DNA of 64,000 nucleotides from Dothistroma septosporum (GCA_002236755.2 NBZP02000005.1:1984001-2048000); one strand, 5' to 3'. Positions 31,694 through 42,382 are shown, counted from the first letter of the stretch. The notes: generated from the letters alone by a model not told the origin. Program-made: numbers and translations.

Positions 31694-32440
31694 TTTTGGG
31701 TGGCAGGCTGGCGAATGTCGAGAGAACTGCGCGAATGGGTGACTAGTCACACCGATCTTAACGCGCCTGTTGCGCGCTCGCGCTCGGGAAGATCAGCTGT
31801 GGCAATCGAGGGTGATTGCTGGAGATGCTGATCATGGTGATCTAGGTGCTCGCCTCTTGACTTTCCTTGCCTTGCATTGCGCCATGGATCGATCGTGCAA
31901 GCAGCCTTGCCAGCTTCTGATCAACATGCTGCGTTGATTGTTCTTCGTTCCGCACACTGGTGCTCTGTCCTTCGTCGGAGACAGCCGATGTTTGCACTAT
32001 GCTAAGGCATTCTGCTATCTCACGCAAGCCTCGTTCTAACACTTGACCTCGGCGACACCTACTGGATACAGTCGAGCATCTCATCCAACGTGGCTTCGAG
32101 TGCCTATAGCCGCAGGTACATTAGCTCGTTGGGGCGCGATTGTGAGCTCATATGGTCACCCAGCGTCTCCTGGCTTGATTGGAGCGGGTTGTGGCTGCGG
32201 CCTGTCCCCTTCCCTGAACCGCCGTTGCTACCTGGGTTGGAGACTTCCTTCAGCGACCGTGATGTTGTACGACATAAAACGCTGCCTTGTCCTGATGTTG
32301 TGATTAGGGCCACGTTGACGGGGGCTCTGATGTCATCGTTTTACCCGTACATGGCCGGGGGATAGTGCGCTGCTTTGAAGCGAACGATGCGCACCACACT
32401 CGCCGCCGTCATTGCGAACTTCCACCAGATCGATTTCCCT
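31694..32440. other. Intergenic stretch, nothing supported
   Basis: About 750 bases. A minus-strand frame of 80 codons from the ATG at 32084 is open but has no recognisable feature. Confidence 0.35.
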
Positions 32441-34564
32441 TCAGTCATGCGTTCCAACAGTTTTCTCGCCAGCAATCTTCACGAGCTCGTCTTGACATGA
32501 TTTGATTGCACCTCTGGCAATTGCCCACTCTGCCTTGTCGTCTGTTCGGACAAATGCTCTTCCGCCATCGTTGACCGACTTCTTCAATCTGCTCTCAATG
32601 TCTACGAGAACTCTCCTTGCATCTTCCCGCGCGGTCTCAGCAAAGACTTCTCGTTCATGAGTCCACCTCTTCTGCAGTCTTCGTAGTGTCCACACCAGGC
32701 CCAGCGCCGCGATCGCGCCTGCCTCATACAGTGCCACGCCACCAGATGCTACCGAGAGCCATCCAGCCAAAGCTGCTGATCCGCCAATTGTGCTGAGCGA
32801 ACCCAGCATCAGTGCCTGAGCTTTGCGATGCATGGTTGGCACGAGCCGATGCAGCATTTGCTGACGTGACAGATGGATGGTCTGGGGCCAAGGCGGATCA
32901 AACATGGCGTTCAACCCGCTCTGCTCCTGGACACGCGCCAACATCGGTGGCAGCTGCATCAGCTCTGCTACAGTTTCGACCTTACCAGATTGCAGCTCTC
33001 CAGACTGCACTGCCTTGTACTCGCCGATCTCGTCCTTCATGACTTGGTCGAGAAGTCCGGTTTCTGCTGCTGAGTCTGACGCTGACTCGCGCTTAAGCTC
33101 GTCCACTGTCGCGAGGCCCGTCTCAACGACTCTGCCGCTGAGGAAAGCGAGGTTCTGTTCTGCTTCCACTAGCCAGCCACGGCGCAACACATCACCGGCA
33201 GAAATGGACACTTCATCGATCCGCCAGAAGAGGCGCCACCATATTGTCCTGCGCCAGGCAGGTGATAGAAGAGCCGAGCTAAGATTCACTTGCAGGTCTC
33301 GATGAGCTTCTTCTGACCAGTCGCTGATGGCGGATTGTATCGATTGCCGCTTTGCTTCCGGCACAGTGAGCACGGTCGATGAAGTTTCAGCAAATACTTC
33401 TGAGCTCGTCACTGCCTTCCTGGCGCGCGATAATACCGAGTCGAGCATGTCTGCCACCGCGGGCTTCATTCGAGGCTCGGTTGTGTCAGGTGGGTGCGAT
33501 ATCCAGTTTGATATGCTCTGTACGCGACTTGCCTGCCACTGCTGGCTGTAGACGGCGCCGTTCGCGTTACTGTTGCGGAAGAGAGCCAACGCCTGTTCCG
33601 CAAGCTCAATGTCGATGGCACCTGGCTCTTGCATTTCACCTAGCCCGCGGAGAGGCAGACTCAATGCGGCATTGATGAGTCGGCCGTCGACCAACGAAGC
33701 CGGCAGTCTGCCGAAATCTACAGCCCCACTGACACCCTCGGCGAGTATCAAGGCTTGGTGGACGGGGTATCGTACGAAGCCAACTCTGCTCCCAGCACCT
33801 GGTATTGTGGCAGGTGGAACGAGGATGCTTTCCTCCAGCTCTCTCGCACCTTCTAGCGCATCCGAAGACACATAGCCGCTAGCATTCAATCCCGAGACGA
33901 GGATCTCAGCATTCCATCTTCTTAGTCTGGGGCTTGGTATTCTCATCTCTTGCACCACAGGCGAGCCGCCAAGCACTCCCGCCCCGTCCTCTGCCTCGCC
34001 GTACGTCAACAGTATACCCTTGCCTTCATGTTCACAGAGTAGTCTTTTCTCCCAGTCTGCCTCATCACTGAGTTCATCTGCCAGCAATGCTCTTGCCAAC
34101 TTTCTTGCCGCGCGTGCTCCGTTTACTCCAAGACCTAGGAATGCAATGCGAATGACTGGATCGCTGCTCTCAAGACTCCTCAGTGCCAGTTGTAACCGTG
34201 AAAGGTCGACATAGCTGCTGGCTTTGTCTTGCAGCAGCAGGAGTCGCTGATGTAGTCCACGAAGTTCGGCAGGCACTGTCGATGGAGCATTGACAGCTGT
34301 TCGTGACGCGAGACCGTTGCCATTGCTGGCGTATCGTTGCAAGGTTGCAGCGTCGAAATGCTTCCGCTGCTTGTCACCAGGCTTATATCCATGTACTGAG
34401 GCGATTCGACGCGTTGCAAAGCTCCGGCTACTTGATGCTGGCTTCCTTGAAGTCTCGTTCGTTCTTGATCGTGTCGTACGTTGGGAAGCACATGATGGGC
34501 AGACGTAGGGCTCTGACCAGAGCAGTCTCAAGCTTGTACCGCTCAGTGCAGTACGAGGAGGCAT
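32441..34564 (-). CDS. Mmc1-like mitochondrial membrane protein
   Basis: A single exon of 707 aa from the ATG at 34564. The first 55 residues are rich in Arg and Ser with few acidic residues and fit a mitochondrial presequence. Residues ~140-175 contain VIRIAFLGLGVNGARAARKL and an ALLADELSDEADWEKRLL block, conserved-looking in a fungal mitochondrial family I associate with Mmc1, a dynamin-related protein without a normal GTPase. A hydrophobic Gly/Ala-rich hairpin at about 585-625 may enter the inner membrane, followed by a charged helical tail. Family assignment is from memory of these blocks; the role in cristae or inner-membrane shape is established for relatives only. Confidence 0.6.
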   Translation of the reverse strand: MPPRTALSGTSLRLLWSEPYVCPSCASQRTTRSRTNETSRKPASSSRSFATRRIASVHGYKPGDKQRKHFDAATLQRYASNGNGLASRTAVNAPSTVPAELRGLHQRLLLLQDKASSYVDLSRLQLALRSLESSDPVIRIAFLGLGVNGARAARKLARALLADELSDEADWEKRLLCEHEGKGILLTYGEAEDGAGVLGGSPVVQEMRIPSPRLRRWNAEILVSGLNASGYVSSDALEGARELEESILVPPATIPGAGSRVGFVRYPVHQALILAEGVSGAVDFGRLPASLVDGRLINAALSLPLRGLGEMQEPGAIDIELAEQALALFRNSNANGAVYSQQWQASRVQSISNWISHPPDTTEPRMKPAVADMLDSVLSRARKAVTSSEVFAETSSTVLTVPEAKRQSIQSAISDWSEEAHRDLQVNLSSALLSPAWRRTIWWRLFWRIDEVSISAGDVLRRGWLVEAEQNLAFLSGRVVETGLATVDELKRESASDSAAETGLLDQVMKDEIGEYKAVQSGELQSGKVETVAELMQLPPMLARVQEQSGLNAMFDPPWPQTIHLSRQQMLHRLVPTMHRKAQALMLGSLSTIGGSAALAGWLSVASGGVALYEAGAIAALGLVWTLRRLQKRWTHEREVFAETAREDARRVLVDIESRLKKSVNDGGRAFVRTDDKAEWAIARGAIKSCQDELVKIAGEKTVGTHD

Positions 34565-34937
34565 TGGAAACCTCTTGGTGAAGTAGGATTAGAAACAGTT
34601 ACAGAGCAGCTTGAAGTTGGCTGTAACACAAGCTTGCTGGGCCGAGCGATCGCCGAACCTCGCTTCTTCCTCAACTTCGCCTTGGGAGTCTCTCACTCCA
34701 AGTTACTACGATCGCAATGTCGTAGCTCAGTAATCGTTCGAGTAGAGTAAGCACTGGCTCTGTTGCTTCGAGAGCACCGACAAGGTCGAAAGGCACCTTA
34801 GGCACTATACCATAGTTGAAGTCAACACTAGCCTTGGAGATTACAGCGACAACCTTCCCATCCACAGTCGTCGTTCCCTCGCGGCTTCTGGACATCACAT
34901 CAGTTGTACCAGACAGAAAGTGGCCGCTATCAGTCCA
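34565..34937. promoter_or_regulatory. Divergent upstream region
   Basis: A gap of 373 bases between two divergent starts, so promoters of both should lie here. The minus strand is open across it but is treated as a chance frame. No defined motif. Confidence 0.35.
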
Positions 34938-35654
34938 ATGGTCACGACGGAAGACATCCTCGCAGGGCTCTGCCATCCACAGGACGCCTGCCTTCTCTTC
35001 ACACGCCTCCCGGCAGAGCTCAGGACATGCATCTACGAGTGTGTCCTGATAGTACAACCGGACGACGAACACGGCTCTGTCAGACTCATACGCCACCTAC
35101 CAGGCGAGCACGCGCCGCTGTCAGTCTTGACCTTACTCGAAACATGTCGGCTGATCCACAACGAAGCCCTCGGCATCTTCTTCCAGCAGAACCGCTTCAG
35201 GCTGTCTTTCAGAACCTCCCTCGCTGCTGGAGCTGCACCCAGGATACCTTTCCCATACGTCAGTCCCAGTCGGTCCATTTACATCCATGATCTGCTCGTC
35301 AATGTGGCGAGTTTCGGCTCGATAGAGCTGGTCTGTAGACTGTTAGCCCGGCAATTACCAGCATTGTACTATCTTCGAATTGTTCTTCGGGATGTGTACG
35401 ATCACTACAACGATGGTCCGGATCGAGACCGGGAGCTGCTGAAGGAATTCGTTGAGGACCGTGAGTCGTTCAAGCTCGCAGTTACGAAGCTGCGCGGACC
35501 CTTGAAGGAGTTTCATCTGATCTGGGAAGATTTCCAGATGCTGGAGCATCAAGAGCCACGAGGCTGGCGGGACTGTGGAGAGGAGCTTAGTCGAGAGACG
35601 GGCATGAGCATCTCACTCAGTCGGCGAGGTCCAGTCAAGCTAGCTGTGTCCTGA
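34938..35654 (+). CDS. DUF7730/F-box-like fungal protein
   Basis: A single exon of 238 aa from the ATG at 34938. Near the start is LLFTRLPAELRTCIYECVL, the degenerate F-box-like helix pair found in many fungal proteins annotated DUF7730, followed by LLETCRLIHNEALGIFFQQNRF. The rest is helical with no other domain. Such proteins are numerous in filamentous ascomycetes; a link to SCF ubiquitin ligases is possible but unproven. An upstream in-frame GTG exists, but the ATG fits better. Confidence 0.7.
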   Translation: MVTTEDILAGLCHPQDACLLFTRLPAELRTCIYECVLIVQPDDEHGSVRLIRHLPGEHAPLSVLTLLETCRLIHNEALGIFFQQNRFRLSFRTSLAAGAAPRIPFPYVSPSRSIYIHDLLVNVASFGSIELVCRLLARQLPALYYLRIVLRDVYDHYNDGPDRDRELLKEFVEDRESFKLAVTKLRGPLKEFHLIWEDFQMLEHQEPRGWRDCGEELSRETGMSISLSRRGPVKLAVS

Positions 35655-35981
35655 AGAATGCTGGTAGACAAAGTTGAATCACCCTTGAGGCCTGTATTGC
35701 CAGAGTTTCGGATCACAACGCAGAGCAGCAAGACTCTATCGAAGCCATTATGCAGCACTCTAGAGGTTCCCGCCCCGACGCATTTTGCCAGAATCATGCA
35801 ATACGTCGACTTGCAGGAATCACGTTCGTACTCTGTTCTGTTATGCATGGAGCTCGGAAGATAGTGTGAGCAACATGTTGGCGTCGAAGAGCGGCAAACA
35901 TCATGGCTTCTATCGGTGCGCATATATGTATCGCAAGCACTGTTCACGGTGTTGCACTCGCTATCAAAGCTTCTTTAGATC
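35655..35981. other. Short intergenic stretch, nothing supported
   Basis: Probably the 3' end of the DUF7730-like gene and the promoter of the caspase-like gene. Confidence 0.4.
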
Positions 35982-36815
35982 ATGGCGACGACTGACAGCA
36001 CAACCCGAGGCATAGCATTTGTGATCGGTTTCCGCGACGAGCCAATGAGTGACGAGCTTCGAGATGCTCCCTTAATATTCGAGAGGCTTGGTTGGGAGAC
36101 TCACGAGATCCTGCTAGATTCTGGAGACACCCTGCAGCAACTCACCGATGGCATTGAGCGAGAGATCGGCCGCGAAATTTCCGGCAAAGACAAACAGCTC
36201 TTGATCTTCTACGCTGGCCATGCCATGTCCATATATGAGCCACAAGCTCTCGGCACTTGGCATGCGTAAGGATCCCCTTCGCGAGTCTTGCAAAGCTGCC
36301 ACTGACTGTTACGCCCAGACGTACATCCGCTCCGCAATGCCGGCAGCACGTTATCCAGTGTGACCCCGAGCTGGTCCTCGAATGATTGATCAAGGACACC
36401 GAGTATGATGTCCTGTTCCTCTTCAACTGTCCATTCAAACACGGCGAGACGGGTCTCGACTTGGTCACATCCAATGGCGCTGGAGGCAACTTCAGTGACA
36501 CCAGGACAGCGCAGTGCATTATTCTCAAAGAGCCTTTCACGAGACTCGTTGCGGAAGGTCGGTGCTCCTTTGACATCTGCGACCAGAAAGGAGACCTGTT
36601 GCGAAACCTTCCACACGCCACCGAGCTTTATCCATCTTGATGAGGAGGCTGAGAGAAGCTATCGCCATGAAGTTCGCTACACTGCTATTAAGCTAAGAGA
36701 CGCTTTGGATGGGTATGCCAGCACCCTCGACAATGAGCGACCGTGGAACTTGATCAGTAGTCCTCGCAATCGTGATTTTGTACTGTGGCAGAAGAGACAG
36801 TCTCCTTCGCCGTGA
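35982..36815 (+). pseudogene. Caspase-like (peptidase C14) gene with an in-frame TGA
   Basis: Exon 1 (35982-36265) encodes a caspase-fold start and the catalytic-histidine block QLLIFYAGHA. A 53-base intron (GTAAGG donor, CACTGAC branch, CCCAG acceptor) leads to exon 2 at 36319. Exon 2 in the correct frame hits TGA at 36383-36385, then continues in the same frame with DTEYDVLFLFNCPFKHG, the catalytic-cysteine block. After 36640 a helical C-terminal segment lies in another frame up to 36815. Both catalytic residues survive but are separated by the stop, so the gene should not make a complete enzyme unless the stop is read through or edited. CGA to TGA by one transition is a simple explanation. 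Confidence 0.6.
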
Positions 36816-36851
36816 CGGGTTCAGTAATGAGGTTCCTGTACTTTTGTAGCA

Positions 36852-37378
36852 TTAAGCAGGATTTGGGGTCAGTCCAATGTGCAGCCGTACTCTCTCCCGC
36901 CTTGTGGCTTCACTTCCTGTCTTCTCCGCATCCAGTTGAGTCAAAAAGTCGTTCATTTGCGTTACTGCTGTTTTGTAAGTAGCTACCTTCTGCCCGATCA
37001 TTCGGACACTCACAAGTCAACTTTCCAACCTCCTTTCCCGTCTCTGGAAACTTGTCCAATGTTTTGCCAGTCTTCAATGAGACCAAGGGAAGCAGCTTTC
37101 CATCGCCGCTTGTGACCTTACTGTTGGCTACTCTAGCAACATTGTTGGCGTTCCTGTCCGACATGAGTCAATCATCTCATCCCAATGTACGGTGGAGACT
37201 CATACACTGCTTTCAACCTTGTCTCCAGCTTCTCAATCGCCTTGCTAGCATCGCCACCCGCCGTCGCAGCCGCATTATCTCCAGCCAGCGACTCCGTCTT
37301 CTTTGCCACAGGGGTGATCCTCGGCATCGTAGACTTGTTCGCAGCAGCAACGGGTGGGGTTTTGGTTGGAGTGGACAT
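36852..37378 (-). CDS. Small three-exon fungal protein
   Basis: Exons 37378-37191, 37153-37014 and 36967-36852 total 444 bases, 147 aa. The N-terminus is Thr/Pro/Ala-rich; a coiled coil (KAIEKLETRLKAVYE) follows, then a LLPLVSLKTGKTLDKFPET segment, and the protein ends with RRERVRLHIGL. The second intron is convincing (GTGAGT donor, CTTAC branch, CAG acceptor). The first is only 37 bases if the GTACAT donor is used; an alternative donor 20 bases upstream keeps the same frame and gives 57 bases. The ending RxxLRLHIGL recurs in fungal DNA-binding-like proteins, but I cannot name this one. Confidence 0.6.
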
Positions 37379-38413
37379 GGTTGATTTATAGTTAAAGAGT
37401 GAACCACATGGATGAACACAAGCTAGAAGAATGGGATTAATTGATTCCTACCTGCTCTTATCATATCTTCCTGCTACATGTGTGACGCAAAGTCGAGCCT
37501 CGTCCAAGTTTCACAAGTGCTGTGGCGTCATGGTATGGAGTCCTTCGGGGAACCGAGAGGACCCTGGGAAGTGGCGTTATGGTGGCAGGGGTGTTGCTCC
37601 TCCAGGAGCAATTTTGCTGTGCTATGCACCGAACTGTGTGCGTATGGATGTAAGAATGCCATAGAGGACGTGAGTGATGAGATGGAGAAGAAAGCAAGCC
37701 GACGACGCAAACACGAACCCAACGCGCTAGTCGTTTAGCGCCACTGTCGTGGATCCTGGCATGCTGGCTGGGCAATGACAATGACCCGCACCAAAGCTTC
37801 TCTCGACTCTGGCCTCCATTTCCTGAACACCGTGGGCACAAATGAACTGACAACTTCCGTACAACAGGGACGGCATCGATGAACAAGAAATCTGATAAGT
37901 TCAATCATCGCCTACTATGTGAATCGATCCTTATGTATGAACAACGCCCGTTGAATCGGGAAAATTATGAGATAGCTGCAACGTTTTCGCGCTCGTCTCT
38001 TGCTATGTATTGTTGGATCTGTTGGCGGAGCTCCGCTAGATGTGATGCTCTCAAGGCGGTCGAGAGGACTAAATGGGTTCGGTGGCGGTCAACCGATTGC
38101 TTGGTAGGATGTGGTAGATGCCGTAAGAAGCCACAGGCAAAGGTGGGAGAGCAGATGCATTTATCATATCCACATGATGGTATGCTGTAATTCCAAGAGT
38201 ACGCCAAGTAGCAGTCCCAAACTGTACTACTTTCCGGAAAGGCTCTATATCTATAGCTAATGCGCAGCCGCTTCAAGTTTTCCATGTCATCCTTCGTTAC
38301 TCACATTATTCGATCTGAAAGGACTGTTTCCATTCCGCGATTACTGTTCATATATGTTTCTGTACACCGTCGCTGTCGACTATATACATCATCTTCCTTC
38401 CCTCTCTTCACAA
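37379..38413. other. Intergenic stretch of about 1 kb, nothing supported
   Basis: Overlapping short frames on both strands with no domain or splice pattern. It holds the promoter of the three-exon gene on its left and the 3' flank of the cell-wall protein gene on its right. Confidence 0.4.
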
Positions 38414-38870
38414 TTACTGGCCATATCCGTAAGCGGACGGGATGCTGGTGGTGTATGGGTGTGCACTCCAAGTTGAGGGGGTCGAGGTTGGAGTCGAAGT
38501 TGGGCTTGACTCGATGCTGCTAGTGTATGGGTGAGCACCCCAAGTCGACGCCGAGCTCGAGCTTGACTCAATGCTGCTTATGTATGGGTGTACTCCCCAG
38601 GTCGAGGCGGAGGTGCTAGTATATGGATGAGCACCCCAAGTCGACGCCGAGCTCGAGCTTGACTGGATGGTGCTTGTATATGGGTGTACTCCCCAACTTG
38701 AGGGGGTCAAGGTTGGAGTCGAAGTTGGGCTTGACTCGATGCTGCTAGTGTATGGGTGAGCACCCCAAGTGGAGGCCGAGGTGCTAGTGTATGGGTGAGC
38801 ACCCCAAGTTGAGGTCGAGGTCCAGCTGGTTTGAGTGCTGCCGCTGCTGCTGGAGTCTGGCTCGGGCTTC
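38414..38870. repeat. Degenerate repeats encoding (S/T)W(G/S)(A/V)HPY units
   Basis: Seven imperfect copies of a short coding unit, spaced 12-27 residues apart, occupy the 3' end of the cell-wall gene. Spacing varies because Ser/Thr linkers differ in length. Confidence 0.75.
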
Positions 38871-40000
38871 CATCCAGAAGGCTGAGCGGCATGGTAGTGT
38901 GACTTGTGTTCAGATGGAGCTGGGTAGCCGCCGGTTGGGTAGGGTGTGACGGTGGTGGTAGTGTCTGGAATTGGGTACCATGGTCCTGGCTTGCCGCCGT
39001 GATTGGGCTTTTGTGGTGGTGCAGTGTAAGTGACGGTCATGGTGGTTGTGTAGTCGTGAGGAAGGGTGACGATTATGGTCTCAGTGGCGCATTCCTTGCA
39101 CTCGCCGCCCGTTGGAGGAGTGGGCTTGTTGTCAACAGCGGTGACGGTCTGGGTAATTGTGACTGGTGCTGGACAATAGCTCTGGCCAGGCGTGATTGGG
39201 ACACCAGGTTGCTCAGGCTGTGGCTGTGGTTGCAGCGGACCTCCAGGAACGTACGGTGTTGGTGCTGGGTAGACGGAAGTATCGCACGAAGTCGTGGTGA
39301 TCGTAACATAAGAGGTGGAGAGGTAGGTAGTCCACCAGTTCTGACCGTTCGAGGTAGTTTCGGTTGAGCAAGGCACAAGAGTCGGGACTGTCTTCGTGAT
39401 GGTGGCAGTTTTGGTGGTCGTGAGGTAGCCGGTAACGGTTCGAGTTGTTGTAAGGCTCGTGGTTTTCGGAGGCTTTGGGTGGTAGCTTCCGGTAGGATGT
39501 GGGTGAGGTGGTTTCGGGTGGCCACCGGTTGGGTACGGATGAGGCTCATACGGAGGAGGCACAGGGTGAGGGTAGCCGCTTGGAGGCGGCGATATCTGTG
39601 TTGTCGAAGTGCTACTGCTTGGGTGCCAGTAAGGTGGGGGCACGACCTTCGATGTGGAGCTCCAGACGCTGCTGGAAGACGACGACCATGGGTATGATGG
39701 TGGTGTCTGCGACCAAGTGCTGCTCGAGACACTGCTGGAAGACGAGGACCACGGGTACGATGGCGGAGTTTGCGACCAGGTACTGCTCGAGACACTGCTG
39801 GAAGACGAGGACCACGGGTACGATGGCGGAGTTTGCGACCAGGTGCTGCTTGGGCTGGAGGATGGACTCCATGTCGACGAGCTGCTTGGGCTGGTCGTGG
39901 TATCGTATTGTGGCGGCTTCGAATAGCCGTACGCCCCAGGTGCTTGAGGAAGGGCAGATACTGCGCCAACGATGGCGAGGAATGATATTGCGTACTGCAT
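38414..40000 (-). CDS. Secreted Ser/Thr/Pro-rich repeat protein, probable cell-wall protein
   Basis: A single exon of 528 aa from the ATG at 40000. Residues 1-18 form a clear signal peptide (MQYAISFLAIVGAVSA). Then come three copies of a 21-residue unit (STWSQTPPSYPW plus a serine run), a Pro/His/Tyr-rich stretch, and a Thr-rich middle with several cysteines (SCDTS, GECKECATE) and TTT/TVT runs typical of O-glycosylated mucin-like proteins. The last 130 residues contain seven copies of a STWGAHPYTS-type unit. No GPI signal is seen at the end (SAYGYGQ). It is likely surface-exposed and repeat length could vary between strains. Confidence 0.75.
   Translation of the reverse strand: MQYAISFLAIVGAVSALPQAPGAYGYSKPPQYDTTTSPSSSSTWSPSSSPSSTWSQTPPSYPWSSSSSSVSSSTWSQTPPSYPWSSSSSSVSSSTWSQTPPSYPWSSSSSSVWSSTSKVVPPPYWHPSSSTSTTQISPPPSGYPHPVPPPYEPHPYPTGGHPKPPHPHPTGSYHPKPPKTTSLTTTRTVTGYLTTTKTATITKTVPTLVPCSTETTSNGQNWWTTYLSTSYVTITTTSCDTSVYPAPTPYVPGGPLQPQPQPEQPGVPITPGQSYCPAPVTITQTVTAVDNKPTPPTGGECKECATETIIVTLPHDYTTTMTVTYTAPPQKPNHGGKPGPWYPIPDTTTTVTPYPTGGYPAPSEHKSHYHAAQPSGWKPEPDSSSSGSTQTSWTSTSTWGAHPYTSTSASTWGAHPYTSSIESSPTSTPTLTPSSWGVHPYTSTIQSSSSSASTWGAHPYTSTSASTWGVHPYISSIESSSSSASTWGAHPYTSSIESSPTSTPTSTPSTWSAHPYTTSIPSAYGYGQ
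39670..39858. repeat. Three tandem copies of a 63-base coding unit
   Basis: Units begin at 39670, 39733 and 39796 with TGCTGGAAGACGA. The second and third are nearly identical over most of their length while the first has more differences, suggesting a recent duplication or gene conversion of one unit. Confidence 0.85.
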
Positions 40001-42382
40001 CTTGCTTGCCGGGGTAGGTAGATGTGTTCTGATGATATCGATTGATTCTGTGCACAAGCGAGAGAGGAAGAGGCCTTTAGCGAAGGTGGCCTCTCACAGA
40101 TGCAAGGAAATGAGAAAATGAGGAAACTGTTGCTGTTTGTTGCTGTGGTGTACTGATGATATGGAAAGACTGTCCAGGCATGTGGATGTCGACTATGATA
40201 TACTCACTCGTCTCCAGCGCACAGGAAGCCATAGTGAGCCATGACAAGTGACGCGATATAGGTGTTGCTAATCCCAGAGCGTTGCTGATGTGACGTTTGA
40301 GCACAATACGAGGCAAGACTTTGGTACAGGACAGAGTTCCGAGTAGCGGTGTCCTACGGGAGTGCCGATTCAACCCTGAGCAGGAGGCTCGCTCGCTGCC
40401 GGATGTGTTGAGGGCTGAGCTGTAAGCTCGCTTGCTGTTCGTAGCGGCGGATGACACGGCCGAGCGACTAGGCCTGCCGTATGATAAGCGACGTCGAAGG
40501 ACGCAAGTACATGAATAGACGTGCCACGGCAGCCGTATGCACAGCGCTAGACGGCGTCGGGTGCTACTGTCGTATGTAGTGTTGCAATGCAGGTTGACGT
40601 AGGGCTGGAGAAGAGACGATGTGGTCTGGGTTTGGTTCGGTCGCCCAAGATTTTCCAGCTCCGGTGCCAAAAATAGGCGCCTCCTGCTGCGCTACATCTG
40701 TTCTCCACCTGTCACACTTCGACCTCGCGGCTCTACACCCACACGATGGATGACAGACAGTAAGTCACGTCAACTCAAAGTCGAAGGATCTTGAAGGTGC
40801 CTGATGACATGCACTCGGAGGCTACGGTCGTGCCATTACTGGCTGGACGTCACTCAAGGCTACGCCGACTTGCGCAAGCGTCATGTCGACGATGCCCATG
40901 TTCCAGGATAAGCAAAGGGGATATTGACTCACTTCCTAAGCAACCCCGTAAATGCACAAGCTGTCGATCAACTATACGGGCTCGTCTAAGAGATGTCAGG
41001 ATGCACTACCGTCTGCATCTCCACTATGCCCGTACTTTGAGATGCGATTCGTTCTCGGTGCCTCAGGACGGTCGAAGGATCAAACCATCTCTGGGACATA
41101 CACTGGGCTCCATGTGTTCATGTCACCACCCGAGACCCTCCTGTCGGGTGTCATTCATACTTCATCAGACACTCTCGATATTCATCATTGCTGCCGAGAC
41201 TTCGAGGCAGGCTCGTTGAGTTCGCGATCCTTCACGGTATGTCTCCGCTGTCGATCTTCACTCCTCGCGATACGAGCACGACACTGACCCCAAGCAGAAG
41301 GAAGAAGATCGGCAAGGCGAGCTATCCGCTAGTTCTCTCACACTCCGCGAGCATCGTCACTCTTCCGAAGACGGACGAGAACTCACAGCAAGTTGGCAAT
41401 CATGCTCAAACTCTGCCTTTCTCCCATCGATCCTTCTCAACCGACACAACCACGTTTCGGCGAGAAGTGGCATGTGGAAGAGCACACATCACTATAGCTT
41501 CATTCGTGAGCTCTGCTTGGTCACAATGCTGACGTAGACCAAGACGATGATGGCCAACGTCGCCGAAGCAAATATGATGTGATTCACTGATCCCATCGCC
41601 CAACTCGGATCCACTACCGCATTGGTACATCCTCCTTCCTAGGTCATCTCCAGTCCTTCGAACACGAGCCTCGTTCCACCTTCGACCTAGCATCATACAA
41701 CGCAGCGACCGGCACCGCTGTCAACGTCAACGCCGCAGCCACGAGGAGCGCCATGTTCGGGCTCCGCCGCAAAAGGTTAGGCTTGATTGCAATGTATTAA
41801 AGTATTTCATCGTCTTACTGCCACGTCATCTAGTTGCCTTTTCGTCGAGGGACTTACGGATCGTGATCTGGGATCCTATAGAAGTCAAGGCGAGGACGAA
41901 GATGACGAAATTGACGAAGATGAGGGATACGCGTGTGGTGATGATTGTGGTCGGTGTCGTGATCATGAGATTTTCAGCTTGTCAGTCGAGTGGGAAATAA
42001 TTCTTGAATCTTTCGTCCGTGGTCGAGCGTATGGCACAGATCAAGCTCGCTGCCAAGCGTTGCCAACGGCGGCTGTAGATGCCATGTGCATGTGCCGCCG
42101 AGGTCGCTTGCGATGTGGTCATTCTGTACAGAGTTGGCAAGCAAAGCAGAGAAGCTTTAATGCTTTGTGAATGCATCGCTGTTCGGCGATGTGGTTGTTC
42201 GAAACCTGTACACCATCAGCGACCGCGGCAGAACGACTTCTGAAACTGCAGAAAAGGAATAACGCGGGACATTGGTTTAAACGTCAGTGATAGCCTTGAT
42301 CATTTGCAAGTGCTATAAACTCCAGGCAGCCGATCCCAAGCCGCCGTCGCTTCGGTGAACCATTAAACAACGAGAAATACGC
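40001..42382. other. 2.4 kb stretch with a possible gene start at 40746
   Basis: At 40746 an ATG in good context (CACACG ATG) after a pyrimidine-rich leader opens a 14-base piece (MDDRQ) ending in a strong GTAAGT donor at 40760. I could not find the next exon with confidence, although frames around 40791-41532 are partly open. Other frames in this stretch, including minus 40670-40077, show no domains. Confidence 0.3.

Noticed and set aside
34671..35096. Minus-strand open frame of 141 codons with a plausible-looking hydrophobic C-terminal part
   Set aside because: It overlaps the start of the DUF7730-like gene on the other strand, the part outside the overlap would be only about 74 aa, and no family was recognised. 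Probably a shadow plus promoter sequence.
39073..39969. Second minus-strand frame of 298 codons inside the cell-wall gene
   Set aside because: It is a frame shadow of the repeat-rich gene, which has a signal peptide and coherent protein repeats in the chosen frame.
38414..40000. Considered as a GPI-anchored adhesin
   Set aside because: A signal peptide is present but the C-terminus lacks a hydrophobic GPI signal, so only a secreted or wall-associated protein is claimed.
40077..40670. Minus-strand frame of 197 codons upstream of the cell-wall protein
   Set aside because: Composition is Ser/Arg/Leu-rich without domains, there is no good start context, and it lies in the likely promoter of the cell-wall gene.
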